The notes under the pieces were generated by a model. The model was not told the origin of the DNA. It did no database searches and was given only the letters and a program-made list of their open reading frames with translations. DNA of 64,000 nt, taken from positions 1-64,000 of the forward strand of contig JBEKZV010000007.1 of assembly GCA_049509515.1 (NCBI GenBank), given 5' to 3'. This document shows positions 16,870 through 27,130 of this stretch, piece after piece. Made by a program: the position numbers and the translations under genes. This stretch comes from JBEKCP01 sp049509515 (GTDB lineage: Bacteria; Planctomycetota; Planctomycetia; Pirellulales; Thermoguttaceae). Position 1 is the stretch's first letter; each line of letters starts with the position of its first letter.

Positions 16870-17205
16870 ATGTTGCCACAAGATGCGGTTATTAAGTATT
16901 GGTTGCGCGTGCGCGAGTTGCTTCAGGATCCCGGCTCACTGACCGATCAGCAGGCCGATCAAGGCATTCGAGATTATGTCGCCCTTGCAGAAGCACATGG
17001 TTTTACGGAGGCCATCTATCATCGGAATGAAGAAGAGATTGCCGAGATCATTAGATACGGCGTCGAAAATGAGAGCTTCCCCGAACCGGCCGACGCTTCG
17101 AAGGCATCAGGGCGGAAGAGCAGCCGAGGCGGAGTCGGAAAAAGGGTCAGGCGGAATGAGGGCCGGAGCGACTTAAGCGGAAAAGGGGTCAAAGCGACTT
17201 CGTAA
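16870..17205 (+). CDS. Small partner of the DUF3990-like protein (possible antitoxin)
   Basis: 112 residues from ATG 16870 with GGGAG nine bases upstream. The first 75 residues look like a folded helical protein (AVIKYWLRVRELLQD, GIRDYVALAEAHGF, EEIAEIIRYGVENE). The last 35 or so (KSSRGGVGKRVRRNEG...) read through purine-rich repeat-like DNA and may not be native. Position directly behind the DUF3990 gene suggests a toxin-antitoxin-like pair; the family is not recognised. Confidence 0.45.
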   Translation: MLPQDAVIKYWLRVRELLQDPGSLTDQQADQGIRDYVALAEAHGFTEAIYHRNEEEIAEIIRYGVENESFPEPADASKASGRKSSRGGVGKRVRRNEGRSDLSGKGVKATS

Positions 17206-17248
17206 CAGACATAAGGGGGGAAATAAAGGGGGGAAACGGGAGACGCCC

Positions 17249-17470
17249 ATGACCCGAATAACAGTTGAAGTGGATATCGAGCACGGCAGGTTAACAGCAA
17301 GGCAACCGCACCTGCTGCCGGAAACGGGGACTGGGCTCCTGACGATTGTGCCCTCGGGCGAGGGCAGCGTTCCGCCACGGAGCCGTGTCGGCCTGCCGCT
17401 CGTTCGTTGTGTGCGCGGGACGCTCTTGAATCCGACGGCCGAGGAACTCGATGACAGTCTCTGGGATTAG
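17249..17470 (+). CDS. Orphan antitoxin-like small protein, 73 aa
   Basis: MTRITVEVDIEHGRLTAR... ending LNPTAEELDDSLWD. This layout (a beta-rich start EVDIEHGR, then PTAEELDxSLWD at the C-terminus) is what I associate with antitoxins paired with PIN/VapC toxins in related bacteria. No PIN-domain gene follows: 85 bases on, the next gene runs in the opposite direction. It is therefore probably an orphan. GGGAG precedes the ATG. Confidence 0.45.
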   Translation: MTRITVEVDIEHGRLTARQPHLLPETGTGLLTIVPSGEGSVPPRSRVGLPLVRCVRGTLLNPTAEELDDSLWD

Positions 17471-17555
17471 GGTCGCGCCGGGGACGCATGTAGTTGTCAT
17501 CGCCCAACTTGCCAATACTAGCGGCGTCCCGGTTCCGACTCCGTAAGGCCGTGCG

Positions 17556-18386
17556 TCATGCAATGTTCCAGCGATCCCGAAACCAGCGATAGCGTGTGTC
17601 CCGGCCAGGCTTGTACGTGCGGTTGGAATCGAACCCACCACCCCGCAGGAACGTCAACAGATGCGCAGCAGGCACTTGGATGCGCTGGCAGACCAGATCC
17701 ACGTTCCTGTCTCCGATAGACCACCGATAGAGGACGTGCTCGTCCCCCGCAAACCGCTCCCTAATGTGTTCATGCGCGTCACGCCGGATGCGGACGCGCG
17801 GGTAGTTATTCAGGCAGATGAAGTTCAGAATCCGGCTCGCAAGCGCACGGGTTTCGCCCTCAGATCGCAGAACTTCCTCCGGTGATCCTTTGGCAAAATC
17901 CCAAAGGCTGATGAAGCCATCCGGCGTCAAACCGGCTTCGTCGACGGTTATGGGCCCGCCGGTTTTCTCGTATTGCAGGACACCCGGCCCCCAAATCATT
18001 TCCGCAATTGTGATGGCACTTGGCCGGAAGGCGAGGAAAAACGGAATACGATGGTGGACGTAGCCGCTCAAGCGAACAACCACGCCCGCGGCGACGACCC
18101 GGTCCGCACCGCCCAAGTCGCGCGGCCGCAACAGATAGTCCGCCAGCCCGAGGCCGCACCGTCGCCACTCGCGGATGCGGTCGTGCGTTGCGTTCACGGT
18201 GATGGATTCGGCCATCTCCTTCAAGATCCGCCGGACGGTCTCATCGGAGATCGCGTGGACGGCACCGAAGTACTTGCCCGCGATGCGGTCGGCGCGCTCA
18301 GAACTGAGCGGGAACACGTTCTCGAATGGCTGGTTCAGCCAGCGGATAAAGTCGTCAATCATCGTATCGCGAATCGTCTCAGGCAT
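17556..18386 (-). CDS. Hypothetical protein, second gene of a two-gene unit, 276 aa
   Basis: Starts at ATG 18386 (MPETIRDTMIDDFIRWLNQ) behind a strong AGGAGG. Predicted soluble with mixed secondary structure; no nucleotide, metal or membrane motif that I recognise. Segments such as ERADRIAGKYFGAVHAISDETVRRILKEMAES look like ordered helices and the C-terminus is basic (TRYRWFRDRWNIA). It follows the 164-aa gene by 84 bases in the same direction, both with good ribosome sites, so they are probably co-expressed. Located in the 16-19 kb island beside the DUF3990 pair; function unknown. Confidence 0.6.
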   Translation of the reverse strand: MPETIRDTMIDDFIRWLNQPFENVFPLSSERADRIAGKYFGAVHAISDETVRRILKEMAESITVNATHDRIREWRRCGLGLADYLLRPRDLGGADRVVAAGVVVRLSGYVHHRIPFFLAFRPSAITIAEMIWGPGVLQYEKTGGPITVDEAGLTPDGFISLWDFAKGSPEEVLRSEGETRALASRILNFICLNNYPRVRIRRDAHEHIRERFAGDEHVLYRWSIGDRNVDLVCQRIQVPAAHLLTFLRGGGFDSNRTYKPGRDTRYRWFRDRWNIA

Positions 18387-18470
18387 CGGCAACCCTCCTT
18401 TTTCTGGAATGAACTACGGCCGAGGCGAGGGCGGCGCTGGCCGCCCCCGCCTCCTCAGCACCCCGCTGGC

Positions 18471-18965
18471 TCACGGGCTGGTGCTCGCGGGGTAGGTGGT
18501 TCCGGCCAACTCGTGCTGAATCGCCTGCACGACCCGTTGGACCAAGCCCAACGAGCAGGAATCGTTCCGCACGGGGAACCCGATGAAAACAGCATTGGCC
18601 CTCGCGTGCGGAAGGACGTAAAATCGCCGATCCCAAACCTGAAGGCGAGCAAGATTGACGAAACCGAGCGCAAACAGCTCACGCACCCCAAAGACGAAAG
18701 TTTCGCCGGGCCCGTGGAAGTTGGCCTTAAAAATCGTCAGGTCATCATGCGCCTGGCCAAAGTACCGCGCCCGGTCGCCCTCAGACCCCAGCCAACTGGC
18801 ACTTCCCTCGTAAAGCACGAAATCGAACCGTGCCGGGATCAGCTTCTTAATTTCGCGGACGTGACGCAGGAAGTCGCCGTTCTGGTCATGGTGATGGCGG
18901 ACGGTCCGCCGCGTCTTGAACCGTAGGTGGGCGAACGGATTGCCACTGGTAGATCGGGTGGGCAT
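18471..18965 (-). CDS. Hypothetical protein, first gene of a two-gene unit, 164 aa
   Basis: ATG 18965 with GAGGAGAGG upstream. Starts MPTRSTSGNPFAHLRFKTRRTV with a basic N-terminus, then ARFDFVLYEGSASWLGSEGDRARYFG, FVFGVRELFALGFVNLARLQVW and RRFYVLPHARANAVFIGF. Soluble, no signal peptide, no recognised family. Co-directional with the 276-aa gene that follows; the two probably act together. Confidence 0.55.
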   Translation of the reverse strand: MPTRSTSGNPFAHLRFKTRRTVRHHHDQNGDFLRHVREIKKLIPARFDFVLYEGSASWLGSEGDRARYFGQAHDDLTIFKANFHGPGETFVFGVRELFALGFVNLARLQVWDRRFYVLPHARANAVFIGFPVRNDSCSLGLVQRVVQAIQHELAGTTYPASTSP

Positions 18966-19349
18966 GGACCTCTCCTCAAAGCCAGATAAGGGGGTGTTTG
19001 TGATACGTGACTGGTGCCTGTGCTATTCTAGCATGATCGTAACACACGACTACCCCCATTTGTATGTCTTATTGTTTAGCAAATGGGGTGGTCAGGCGGG
19101 CGAAAAGGGGTCAGGGGGAAAGGGGGGGAAAAGCGGACGGGGGAAAGCAGGGCGGGCAGAACGATTCATAAACACAAATCGGTCTGACCCCCATTTCGAG
19201 CCGCCCCAGTTGCCTCCCTTTTCGACACGTTCCGCCGGGGGTGAACAGTTCCCGGAGGGGCGTTGCGACCCTCGGCTACAAGGGCTATTCTAGCGGATAA
19301 TTCAGAAACGCCCCTACTTGGCCAGCCTAAACGGGAGGCGGGTTGCATT
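18966..19349. other. Intergenic region with GGGGTCAG-type repeat
   Basis: No gene seen. 19092-19190 is purine-rich (AAAAGGGGTCAGGGGGAAAG) and ends at CTGACCCCCATTT, an inverted match to its own start (AAATGGGGTGGTCAG). Weak promoter-like TTGCGA (19263), 17 bases, TATTCT (19286) precedes the GYF gene. Confidence 0.5.
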
Positions 19350-20426
19350 ATGGAACCTGTTTGGTACGTTCAGACCGAGGGGGGCGAAATCGAGGGACCG
19401 CTTGCGCCCGCCGCGCTGAAGACGCGCGCGGATTCGGGAATCGTAAAGCCCGACACGCGGGTTCGCAAAGGGACTCATGCCAGGTGGGTGGCCGCAAGCA
19501 AAGTCAAAGGGCTGTTCGCAGCATCCCCGACGCCAGCACCGCCCCCGTCGTCAACGCCTGGGGATTTGGCGCGCGGGGTCGGTGAGGGACCGCGGCCCCC
19601 CGGAGCCAATGATGCTTGCCGCGAGGACGGGGGATCTGCTGGGGTAGCCTTGGCTCCCACCGACAGAGAACGCGGCCTATCGTTGTTCCGGTCTGGCGAC
19701 CCACCATCCCAACCGGAGGCGGGCCCAATCGCGTCAATCCCTTCGCCACCGCCAACGCGATCCCCCTCCACAAGAGCAGCGGCGGCTCAATGGTACGTGA
19801 CGATTGAAGGCGAGCAAAAGGGACCGCTCACGGATCCTGAGATGCGCCGTTGGGTTGCACAGGGAAAAGTTCAACCGGAGACGTTTGTCCGCGTTGGTGC
19901 CGATGGCGAGTGGACAGCAGCGGGGGACTTCACGGACTTGTTCGAGAACGTTGCTGCCCCAGTCGCACCACTGGCACCGGGGAAGGCGCCTCGCGCCAGT
20001 GTCGTCCAGAGCCCAGCTATCGAGACGCTGGGCCGGTTTCTCGGGTACCTTTGCGTTCCCGTTCTCCTCGTTGTTGGCGCCGGGTTATCCGCCGAGGTGG
20101 CGACGAGCCTCGATACGAAAGCCAGCCAATCGGCGGCGACTCTGCTGATTTACCTTCTCGTCTGGTGTGTTTGTGGCGGGGCACTGGGGGCAATCATTGG
20201 GTCGTTCAAACAGGCTGGGTTAACGGGGGCAATGCTCGGCGCATGTTTCGGGCCGCTCGGCGTGATTGCCACCTTTGCGATTGACGGCAGGCTACAGTGT
20301 GGGAGATGCGGTGGCAAATTGGACGGCCAGCCCGAAATATGCCCCCATTGCCGTGAGCTACTGGGTTACAAGTCCGACAGTCGCAGTCAAGGGAAACAGG
20401 CTCATCGAATTTGGCCACCGGAGTAA
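19350..20426 (+). CDS. Double GYF_2 (DUF4339) membrane protein with zinc ribbon
   Basis: 358 residues from ATG 19350 (MEPVWYVQTEGGEIEGPL) behind GGGAGGCGGG. Two GYF_2 units, residues 4-58 and about 146-200 (QWYVTIEGEQKGPL...FVRVGADGEW), are joined by a proline-rich linker. Two hydrophobic segments follow (about 238-260 and 272-310, glycine-rich), then a C-terminal zinc ribbon CGRCGGKLDG...CPHC. DUF4339 proteins are common in this phylum and are thought to bind proline-rich peptides. Probably an inner-membrane adaptor; no partner is evident nearby. Confidence 0.75.
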   Translation: MEPVWYVQTEGGEIEGPLAPAALKTRADSGIVKPDTRVRKGTHARWVAASKVKGLFAASPTPAPPPSSTPGDLARGVGEGPRPPGANDACREDGGSAGVALAPTDRERGLSLFRSGDPPSQPEAGPIASIPSPPPTRSPSTRAAAAQWYVTIEGEQKGPLTDPEMRRWVAQGKVQPETFVRVGADGEWTAAGDFTDLFENVAAPVAPLAPGKAPRASVVQSPAIETLGRFLGYLCVPVLLVVGAGLSAEVATSLDTKASQSAATLLIYLLVWCVCGGALGAIIGSFKQAGLTGAMLGACFGPLGVIATFAIDGRLQCGRCGGKLDGQPEICPHCRELLGYKSDSRSQGKQAHRIWPPE

Positions 20427-20474
20427 CAGCCCGTAGAGCGAGAGCAGAGTGCAATTTCGAAGCTGTCGCCGTCG

Positions 20475-20551
20475 TGGCACGGTCTCCTGACCATGCTGCG
20501 GCCTCGACCGAAGGTCTCCTCCGGGGGCGGCCGTGTCGGGAGACCGTGCCA
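20475..20551. repeat. 17-bp inverted repeat between convergent genes
   Basis: TGGCACGGTCTCCTGAC at 20475-20491 and its reverse complement at 20535-20551 with one mismatch. Lies between the ends of the GYF gene and purH and may act as a shared terminator. Confidence 0.6.
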
Positions 20552-20593
20552 TGACAGCGCCTGCCAGCGGCACACGGAGTGTGCCGGATACAT

Positions 20594-22162
<1,569 letters not shown>

Positions 22163-22688
22163 GGGAATCCCTTTCCAAGAGGTCCTGGCCAAAATCCAGC
22201 CGGTGCCACGCCCACGAAAAGCATGACATGCCCACGCGGCCGGCCCGGCGTGGGCATGGCACCCAGCGAGACCCCATAAGATGAGGTTCCTCCGGCCGGC
22301 TGTCAAGGACCACCGCGCGACAAATCGTGCCCTGCCGCGGCAGTTTCCGCCGCGCAAGCGTGCCGGGGAGACCGGGAACGTGCCTATCGTCCATGGGCTT
22401 AGGCGTTACCACCCGCTGGGTGTACACCGTTTGCCTGGCGATCCCGGTGCCAAAAGGCGCGGGACCGACCCCAGAAACGAGGCCTGACCCGGAGCGCGAT
22501 GTCGGTGGCGCGCGTCATGTGATGCCGCAAAACTGGAACAGTCGCCATAACGCCACCCTCCACGGCAGGAAAATGCGGTTTGTGCGATGGTTGCGCGCCG
22601 TGGCGAATGAAGAACTATTGCGGGCTCTTCCGATGACAGCGATGGCGTCTGATCTAGTATCCCTCGCGGGCGGAAGGAGTACCGGCCG
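22163..22688. other. Non-coding gap with a nested palindrome
   Basis: No gene that I can support. At 22202-22263 nested inverted repeats occur: GGTGCCACGCCCACG at one end against CGTGGGCATGGCACC at the other, and inside them ATGCCCACGC (22228-22237) against GCGTGGGCAT (22248-22257), a perfect 10-bp pair. A related GCTGCCACGCCCACG occurs at 54516. The remainder is featureless up to GGAAGGAG before the porin gene. Confidence 0.5.
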
Positions 22689-24056
22689 ATGAATCGCGTC
22701 GCATGGATGCTGGCAGTAGCGATCTTGGGCTTTGGGGCGCTTGATTCGGCCAGAGGCCAGAACCTGGTATTTCCGGCCGGGGTCCTGGGTACGAGCGACG
22801 CCGCAGCCCCGCTGCGGGGCGATAGCGGGCAAACCCCGCCGGCAGACGAGAATTCCGCCGGCCCTCCGGCGCCCGCGCCCGCTCCGGAAGCCGCAGAACC
22901 TCCTCCCCCGGAGGGCCCCAAACCCTGGACGATTCCGCAACCCTGCTTCTTGCAGCACCTCGGAATCAATATGGGGGGCTGGGTCCAACAGGGCATTACC
23001 GGGAACGCCTGGGACCCGGTGGACAAGTACAACGGGCCCATCGCCACGAACGATCGCAGCGGGGAGTACATGCTCAACCAGGCCTGGTTGTACTTCGTCC
23101 GCCCGACGAAAACCGACGGCTGTGGCTTCGACATCGGCGGACGCGTGGACGTCGTCTACGGCGAGGATTGGCGCTTCGGGCAATGCTACGGCTTGGAGAA
23201 TCGCATCGACAGCCCCAACAGCTTCTACGGGCTGGTCCTGCCCCAGTTCTACCTGGAGGTCGCCTGGAATGACCTGACCGTGAAAATCGGCCACTTCGCC
23301 ACCCTCACCAGCCTGGAAGTCGTTCCCGCGCCGTTGAACTTCTTCTATTCGCACAGCTACTTGATGACCGGCTACTTCGATCCGCTGCTGGTCACCGGGC
23401 TGCAAGCGGATTACAAGCTCAATGACAATTGGACCCTGATCGGCGGCTTCAATCGGGGCTGGCAACTGTTCGAGAACCCTTACGAAAAGCTCGATTTCCT
23501 CGGGGGCCTCAAATGGGCCAGCGACGACAAGCGATCGACGATGTCCATGATGGTGGACGCCGGGCCGACCGTAACGTTTACGGGCTTCCACGACCAGACA
23601 AGCGTCATCCTGGTGCTCACCCACCAGTTCAACGAGCGATTCGGGTCGGGCACGCAGGTGACCGTGGGCGCCGAACAAGACGGCTCCGCGGTGAACCCCG
23701 GGCAGAACGACACCTGGTACGGCTTCGAGGAGATTCTCACCTACAAGCTGAACCCCAAGTGGTCGGCGGGCATCCGCTTCGAGTGGGTCCAAGACAACCA
23801 GGGCTCGCGGATTGCCGGCATCGGCAACATCCTCGGGACCGACAAGGGATGGGACGGCCTGCCCGGTTTTGCCGGGAGCTTCAGCGACCTGACCCTCGGG
23901 CTGAACTACCGTCCCCACCCGAACTTCACCCTCCGTCCCGAGGTCCGCTGGGACTGGTACGACGGACCGCCGAACCCGGCCGGTCAGCTTCCTTTTGGCG
24001 ACCTTGCTCATAGGAGCCAGTTCACGTTCGCCACGGACCTGATCGTCACGTTCTGA
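22689..24056 (+). CDS. BBP2-type outer-membrane beta-barrel protein (porin-like)
   Basis: 455 residues with a signal peptide (MNRVAWMLAVAILGFGALDSARG, cleaved near residue 23), a proline/alanine-rich linker to about residue 75, then a beta-barrel. Alternating aromatic strands such as FYLEVAWNDLTVKIGHFATL, LTYKLNPKWSAGIRFEWV and LTLGLNYRPHPNFTLRPEVRWDWYDG, and a C-terminal phenylalanine (FATDLIVTF), fit the putative beta-barrel porin-2 (BBP2) family. It is likely an outer-membrane channel; the substrate is unknown. Strong GGAAGGAG before the ATG; monocistronic. Confidence 0.8.
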   Translation: MNRVAWMLAVAILGFGALDSARGQNLVFPAGVLGTSDAAAPLRGDSGQTPPADENSAGPPAPAPAPEAAEPPPPEGPKPWTIPQPCFLQHLGINMGGWVQQGITGNAWDPVDKYNGPIATNDRSGEYMLNQAWLYFVRPTKTDGCGFDIGGRVDVVYGEDWRFGQCYGLENRIDSPNSFYGLVLPQFYLEVAWNDLTVKIGHFATLTSLEVVPAPLNFFYSHSYLMTGYFDPLLVTGLQADYKLNDNWTLIGGFNRGWQLFENPYEKLDFLGGLKWASDDKRSTMSMMVDAGPTVTFTGFHDQTSVILVLTHQFNERFGSGTQVTVGAEQDGSAVNPGQNDTWYGFEEILTYKLNPKWSAGIRFEWVQDNQGSRIAGIGNILGTDKGWDGLPGFAGSFSDLTLGLNYRPHPNFTLRPEVRWDWYDGPPNPAGQLPFGDLAHRSQFTFATDLIVTF

Positions 24057-24382
24057 CGCCGCGAAGATCGCCAAGATTCCGGTCCGCGATCAGGCCGATC
24101 GCGTTTTCCCCCCAACCCGTTCGCGCTTAACGGGTTGCGGCCGGCGAGCCCGCTCCTTTGCGGATGCGGCCCTTGTTTCGCGCGGTCGGGGCGAAACCAT
24201 TGTAACGGGCGGCCTCATGCCGGCCCGGCCCATCGCGGGCGCCGAATCCGGGGCCCACGGCGGAACCTGCTAAGCACCGGCGAACCAAGATGTAGGCGGC
24301 ACCGGGCACCATGCGCCGCATGGTCGGTGTGCCGTGTTTCCGCACACGGCGCGTGCGGATTACAGTGAAAAGGAGCACCACG
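24057..24382. other. Intergenic: hairpin after the porin gene and a GGGCACC hairpin element
   Basis: AACCCGTT (24114-24121), a 7-base loop, AACGGGTT (24129-24136) is a probable terminator hairpin with a T-rich stretch on its left. 24304-24326 is a GGGCACC/GGTCG element with a perfect ACCATGC-GCC-GCATGGT hairpin. AAAAGGAG before 24383 is the ribosome site of the next gene. Confidence 0.6.
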
Positions 24383-24844
24383 ATGAAGAGATTACTTCTT
24401 TCCGTTGCGGCGGCCATCGCCGTCGCGCTGCTGGCCGCCAATCTGCCTGCGCAGGCGGGCGACACGTCCAAGACCAAAGGTGACACGTCGATCAAAATGG
24501 TCACCCCCGATTGGCACTACCGGTGGCACGACGGCCGCTGGTGGTACTGGATGTCCGAGAACCATGAGAACCGCTGGATGGTGTGGACCGGCTCGGCCTG
24601 GACTCCTTACGAGCAGTTGGCGAACTCCCGCAACGTGCTCAACGTGAGTGAGGCCAGGCCCGACCCGGCCGGCAACCCCGCCGACGCAATCCCCGGCGCG
24701 AGCACGACCCTTCAGCCCGTGTACTCGGGCGGGGGCTACTGCCCGCCCGCCCGGTCCGCGGGGTCAGGCGGCAATTACGCCGGCTACGGCTGGACCTGGG
24801 GGCCAGGCACGGCCTTCCGCAATTCACCCGGCCAGCGGTTTTGA
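24383..24844 (+). CDS. Small secreted tryptophan-rich protein, 153 aa
   Basis: Signal peptide MKRLLLSVAAAIAVALLAANLPAQAG. The mature protein has an aromatic block, WHYRWHDGRWWYWMSENHENRWMVW written in two overlapping parts (residues 45-58 and 55-69), then a glycine/proline-rich tail. Exported; perhaps a cell-envelope or surface protein. No family recognised. AAAAGGAG upstream decides the start. Confidence 0.7.
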   Translation: MKRLLLSVAAAIAVALLAANLPAQAGDTSKTKGDTSIKMVTPDWHYRWHDGRWWYWMSENHENRWMVWTGSAWTPYEQLANSRNVLNVSEARPDPAGNPADAIPGASTTLQPVYSGGGYCPPARSAGSGGNYAGYGWTWGPGTAFRNSPGQRF

Positions 24845-24873
24845 AATGACTTTCGCCCCCATCAACAGCATCG

Positions 24874-25029
24874 ACCGCGCCTGGTGGGGGAGGCGGCGCG
24901 CCCGAGTGCCTGCGCCCCGACCGCCCGACCAGCGTGTGGGACCTGCTGGAGACCCGCGCCGGGCTGTACCGCGCCGCGTCCTGCGGCTTCGAGCCGTTCC
25001 CGGTCGCCGGGAGGGTGGGCGTCGCATGA
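24874..25029 (+). pseudogene. Possible remnant of a coding sequence
   Basis: A short open stretch ending in TGA at 25027 reads APECLRPDRPTSVWDLLETR then AGLYRAASCGFEPFPVAG. It looks like the end of a real protein in composition, but it has no start or ribosome site and I do not recognise it. It may equally be chance in GC-rich DNA. Confidence 0.2.
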
Positions 25030-25080
25030 CGGGGATGGGGTTCCTATCCCCATCGGAATGCCACTGCCGGCCTCGGCTTG

Positions 25081-25959
25081 CTACGCCGCCCGTCTTCGCC
25101 GTCGCCAAGCGAGGCCCAGCAGGCCGATGGCGCCGACGCCGAGCAGCGCAAGGGTGGAGGGCTCGGGGGTGGCGACCGTCTCGCCGCTGACCGTGAACGA
25201 GCTGATGCCGCCCCCCGCCGTCAGGTTGAAGCTGGAGTACGGGCCGAGGGCGGCGCCGGAGGCGGTGGGGGTAGCCAAGAAGTCGATGAAGTTGATGTTG
25301 TCGCCGGCGGGTAGCACCGTGCCCCCGGCGGTCGTGACGGCCCCCAAGTTCCCATCGACGCCCCCGGTCCACTTCCAGAACTGGTACCAAGACCCGTTGT
25401 TATCCCCGTATATCGACACAACCGTATTCCCCGGCGGGATGCAGGAGACAGTAGCAACCCCGGCGCCGGGGGCCTGCTCGGAATAAACGAGAGTGCCGTT
25501 GGGCCCGCCGCTGAAGTAGTCGATCGTCAGCGGCGCGTTGGAAACCGGCGTGAAGTCCGCCGCAACCGAGGTGCTGCCGCCGGCGAGCTGCGTAGCCGTA
25601 ATGGTGGAAACGAGCTGATTGGTGCCGCCGAGCGTGGAGGCCATCGCGGTCTGCTTGAGAAAGGCCCCGGTTGGAGGCGTGCCGCCGAGATCGAGGGAGG
25701 TGTCCAGGGAGAAGCTCTGGGTCTGGGCTGTGCCCTGGGCGCCGGAAAGACCGATCGAAACGCCGTCCTGGCCGGCCGAGCCGAGGTTCCCGACGACAAC
25801 GCCGGTCCCGGCGGTTGCCAGGGCGACAGTCGCATTGCCCACCGGCGAATACGAAAGGCCGAAAGCCGTTATCGGTGATCCAACCTGCGCGGAGGAAACC
25901 GCGCACCACAGGCAGGCCGCCAGCCCGCCCAACACCGCACGCAACTTATTATTGGACAT
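25081..25959 (-). CDS. PEP-CTERM sorted secreted protein, copy A
   Basis: 292 residues from ATG 25959 (MSNNKLRAVLGGLAACLWCA, signal peptide), with AAAGG upstream. The mature domain is beta-rich and low in charge. The C-terminus is a PEP-CTERM sorting signal: TPEPSTLALLGVGAIGLLGL then RRRRR. An exosortase (EpsH/XrtA-like; none in the window) should process it to the envelope or exopolysaccharide. It is a tandem paralogue of the next gene and starts 34 bases after that gene's stop. Confidence 0.85.
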   Translation of the reverse strand: MSNNKLRAVLGGLAACLWCAVSSAQVGSPITAFGLSYSPVGNATVALATAGTGVVVGNLGSAGQDGVSIGLSGAQGTAQTQSFSLDTSLDLGGTPPTGAFLKQTAMASTLGGTNQLVSTITATQLAGGSTSVAADFTPVSNAPLTIDYFSGGPNGTLVYSEQAPGAGVATVSCIPPGNTVVSIYGDNNGSWYQFWKWTGGVDGNLGAVTTAGGTVLPAGDNINFIDFLATPTASGAALGPYSSFNLTAGGGISSFTVSGETVATPEPSTLALLGVGAIGLLGLAWRRRRRAA

Positions 25960-25993
25960 CAGATTACCTTTCCCGAAAAAGAGCCGCATTGAG

Positions 25994-26866
25994 TTACCGC
26001 TTGGGCCGCTGCCCCCACCGTCTCCGCCAACTGAAGCCCAGCAGGCCAGCGGCGCCGACGCCCAGCAGGGCCAGGGTGGAGGGCTCGGGGGTGGCGGTCA
26101 CCTCGCCGGTGACCGTGAACGAGCTGATGCCGCCCCCCGCCGTCAGGTTGACGCTGGAGTACGGGCCGAGCGCGGCGCCGGAGGCGGTCGGGGTAGCCAG
26201 GAAGTCGACGAAGTTGATGTTGTCGCTGGCGGGCAATACCGTGCCCCCAGCAGTGGTAATCGCCTGAAAGGCCGTCGGGCCCGAATCAAAGCCCGCGCTC
26301 CAGTTGTCGAGGGGGTTGAAGGGCCAAAAATCCACGTATGCCGTCCACCTCGCAGACCCCGCCGCGCAGGAAATAGCAGCAACCCCGGCGCCGGAGGCCT
26401 GCTCGGAATACACGAGTGTGCCGTTGGGCCCGCCGCTGAAGTAATTGATCGTCAGCGGGCTGTTGGAAACCGGGGTGAAGTCCGCCGCAAGCGAAGCGCT
26501 GCCGCCGGGGAGCTGCGTGGCCGTGATGGTGGAAACGAGCTGATTGGTGCTGCCGGCCATCGCGGTCTGTTGGAGAAAGGCCCCTGTTGGAGGCGTGCCG
26601 CCGAGATCGAGGGAGGTGTCCAAGGAGAAGCTCTGGGCTGTCCCCTGTACGCCCGACAGGTTGATCGACACGCCGTCCTGGCCGGCCGAGCCGAGGTTCC
26701 CGACGACAATACCGGTCCCGGCTGTTGCCAGGGCGACACTCGCATTCCCCACCGGGGAATACGAAAGGCCGAAGGCCGTTATCGGCGATCCAACCTGCGC
26801 GGAGGAAACCGCGCCCCACAGGCAGGCCGCCAGCCCGCCCAACACCGCACACAGCTTGCTGGACAT
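25994..26866 (-). CDS. PEP-CTERM sorted secreted protein, copy B
   Basis: 290 residues, same architecture as copy A: signal peptide MSSKLCAVLGGLAACLWGA, a beta-rich domain and TPEPSTLALLGVGAAGLLGF then basic residues. The two proteins match over nearly the whole length except residues about 180-205, where copy B has an unrelated stretch (CAAGSARWTAYVDFWPFNPL) against copy A's CIPPGNTVVSIYGDNNGSW. Upstream of each gene a similar AAAAAGAGCC block occurs, so the duplicated unit included the leader region. Confidence 0.85.
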   Translation of the reverse strand: MSSKLCAVLGGLAACLWGAVSSAQVGSPITAFGLSYSPVGNASVALATAGTGIVVGNLGSAGQDGVSINLSGVQGTAQSFSLDTSLDLGGTPPTGAFLQQTAMAGSTNQLVSTITATQLPGGSASLAADFTPVSNSPLTINYFSGGPNGTLVYSEQASGAGVAAISCAAGSARWTAYVDFWPFNPLDNWSAGFDSGPTAFQAITTAGGTVLPASDNINFVDFLATPTASGAALGPYSSVNLTAGGGISSFTVTGEVTATPEPSTLALLGVGAAGLLGFSWRRRWGQRPKR

Positions 26867-27130
26867 CGCATCACCCCTTTTGAAAAAGAGCCACGTCGGG
26901 TTGCCGTTCGGATCCCTGCCGCCGCCGCCGCGGCCTTGAGGGGCTCGCGCCCTTGCTGCCCCCGGACCGCCGACCGCACTCGCGTTTTTCGCCCCTCGTG
27001 CAGTATCCAGTATGGCGGAAGGCGGCCAAGGTGTCTGGGGAGCATCTGGGGAGCAAGGCCCCGCGAACTTCAGGGGCCGACCGCGGCCAGGAATCTTCGC
27101 GGTCGAGCAGAGAACGCCAGGGAAACGGCG

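Noticed and set aside
22327..22692. A 121-codon plus-strand frame before the porin gene
   Set aside because: It has no ribosome site, covers palindromic DNA, and overlaps the porin start; composition is random-like.
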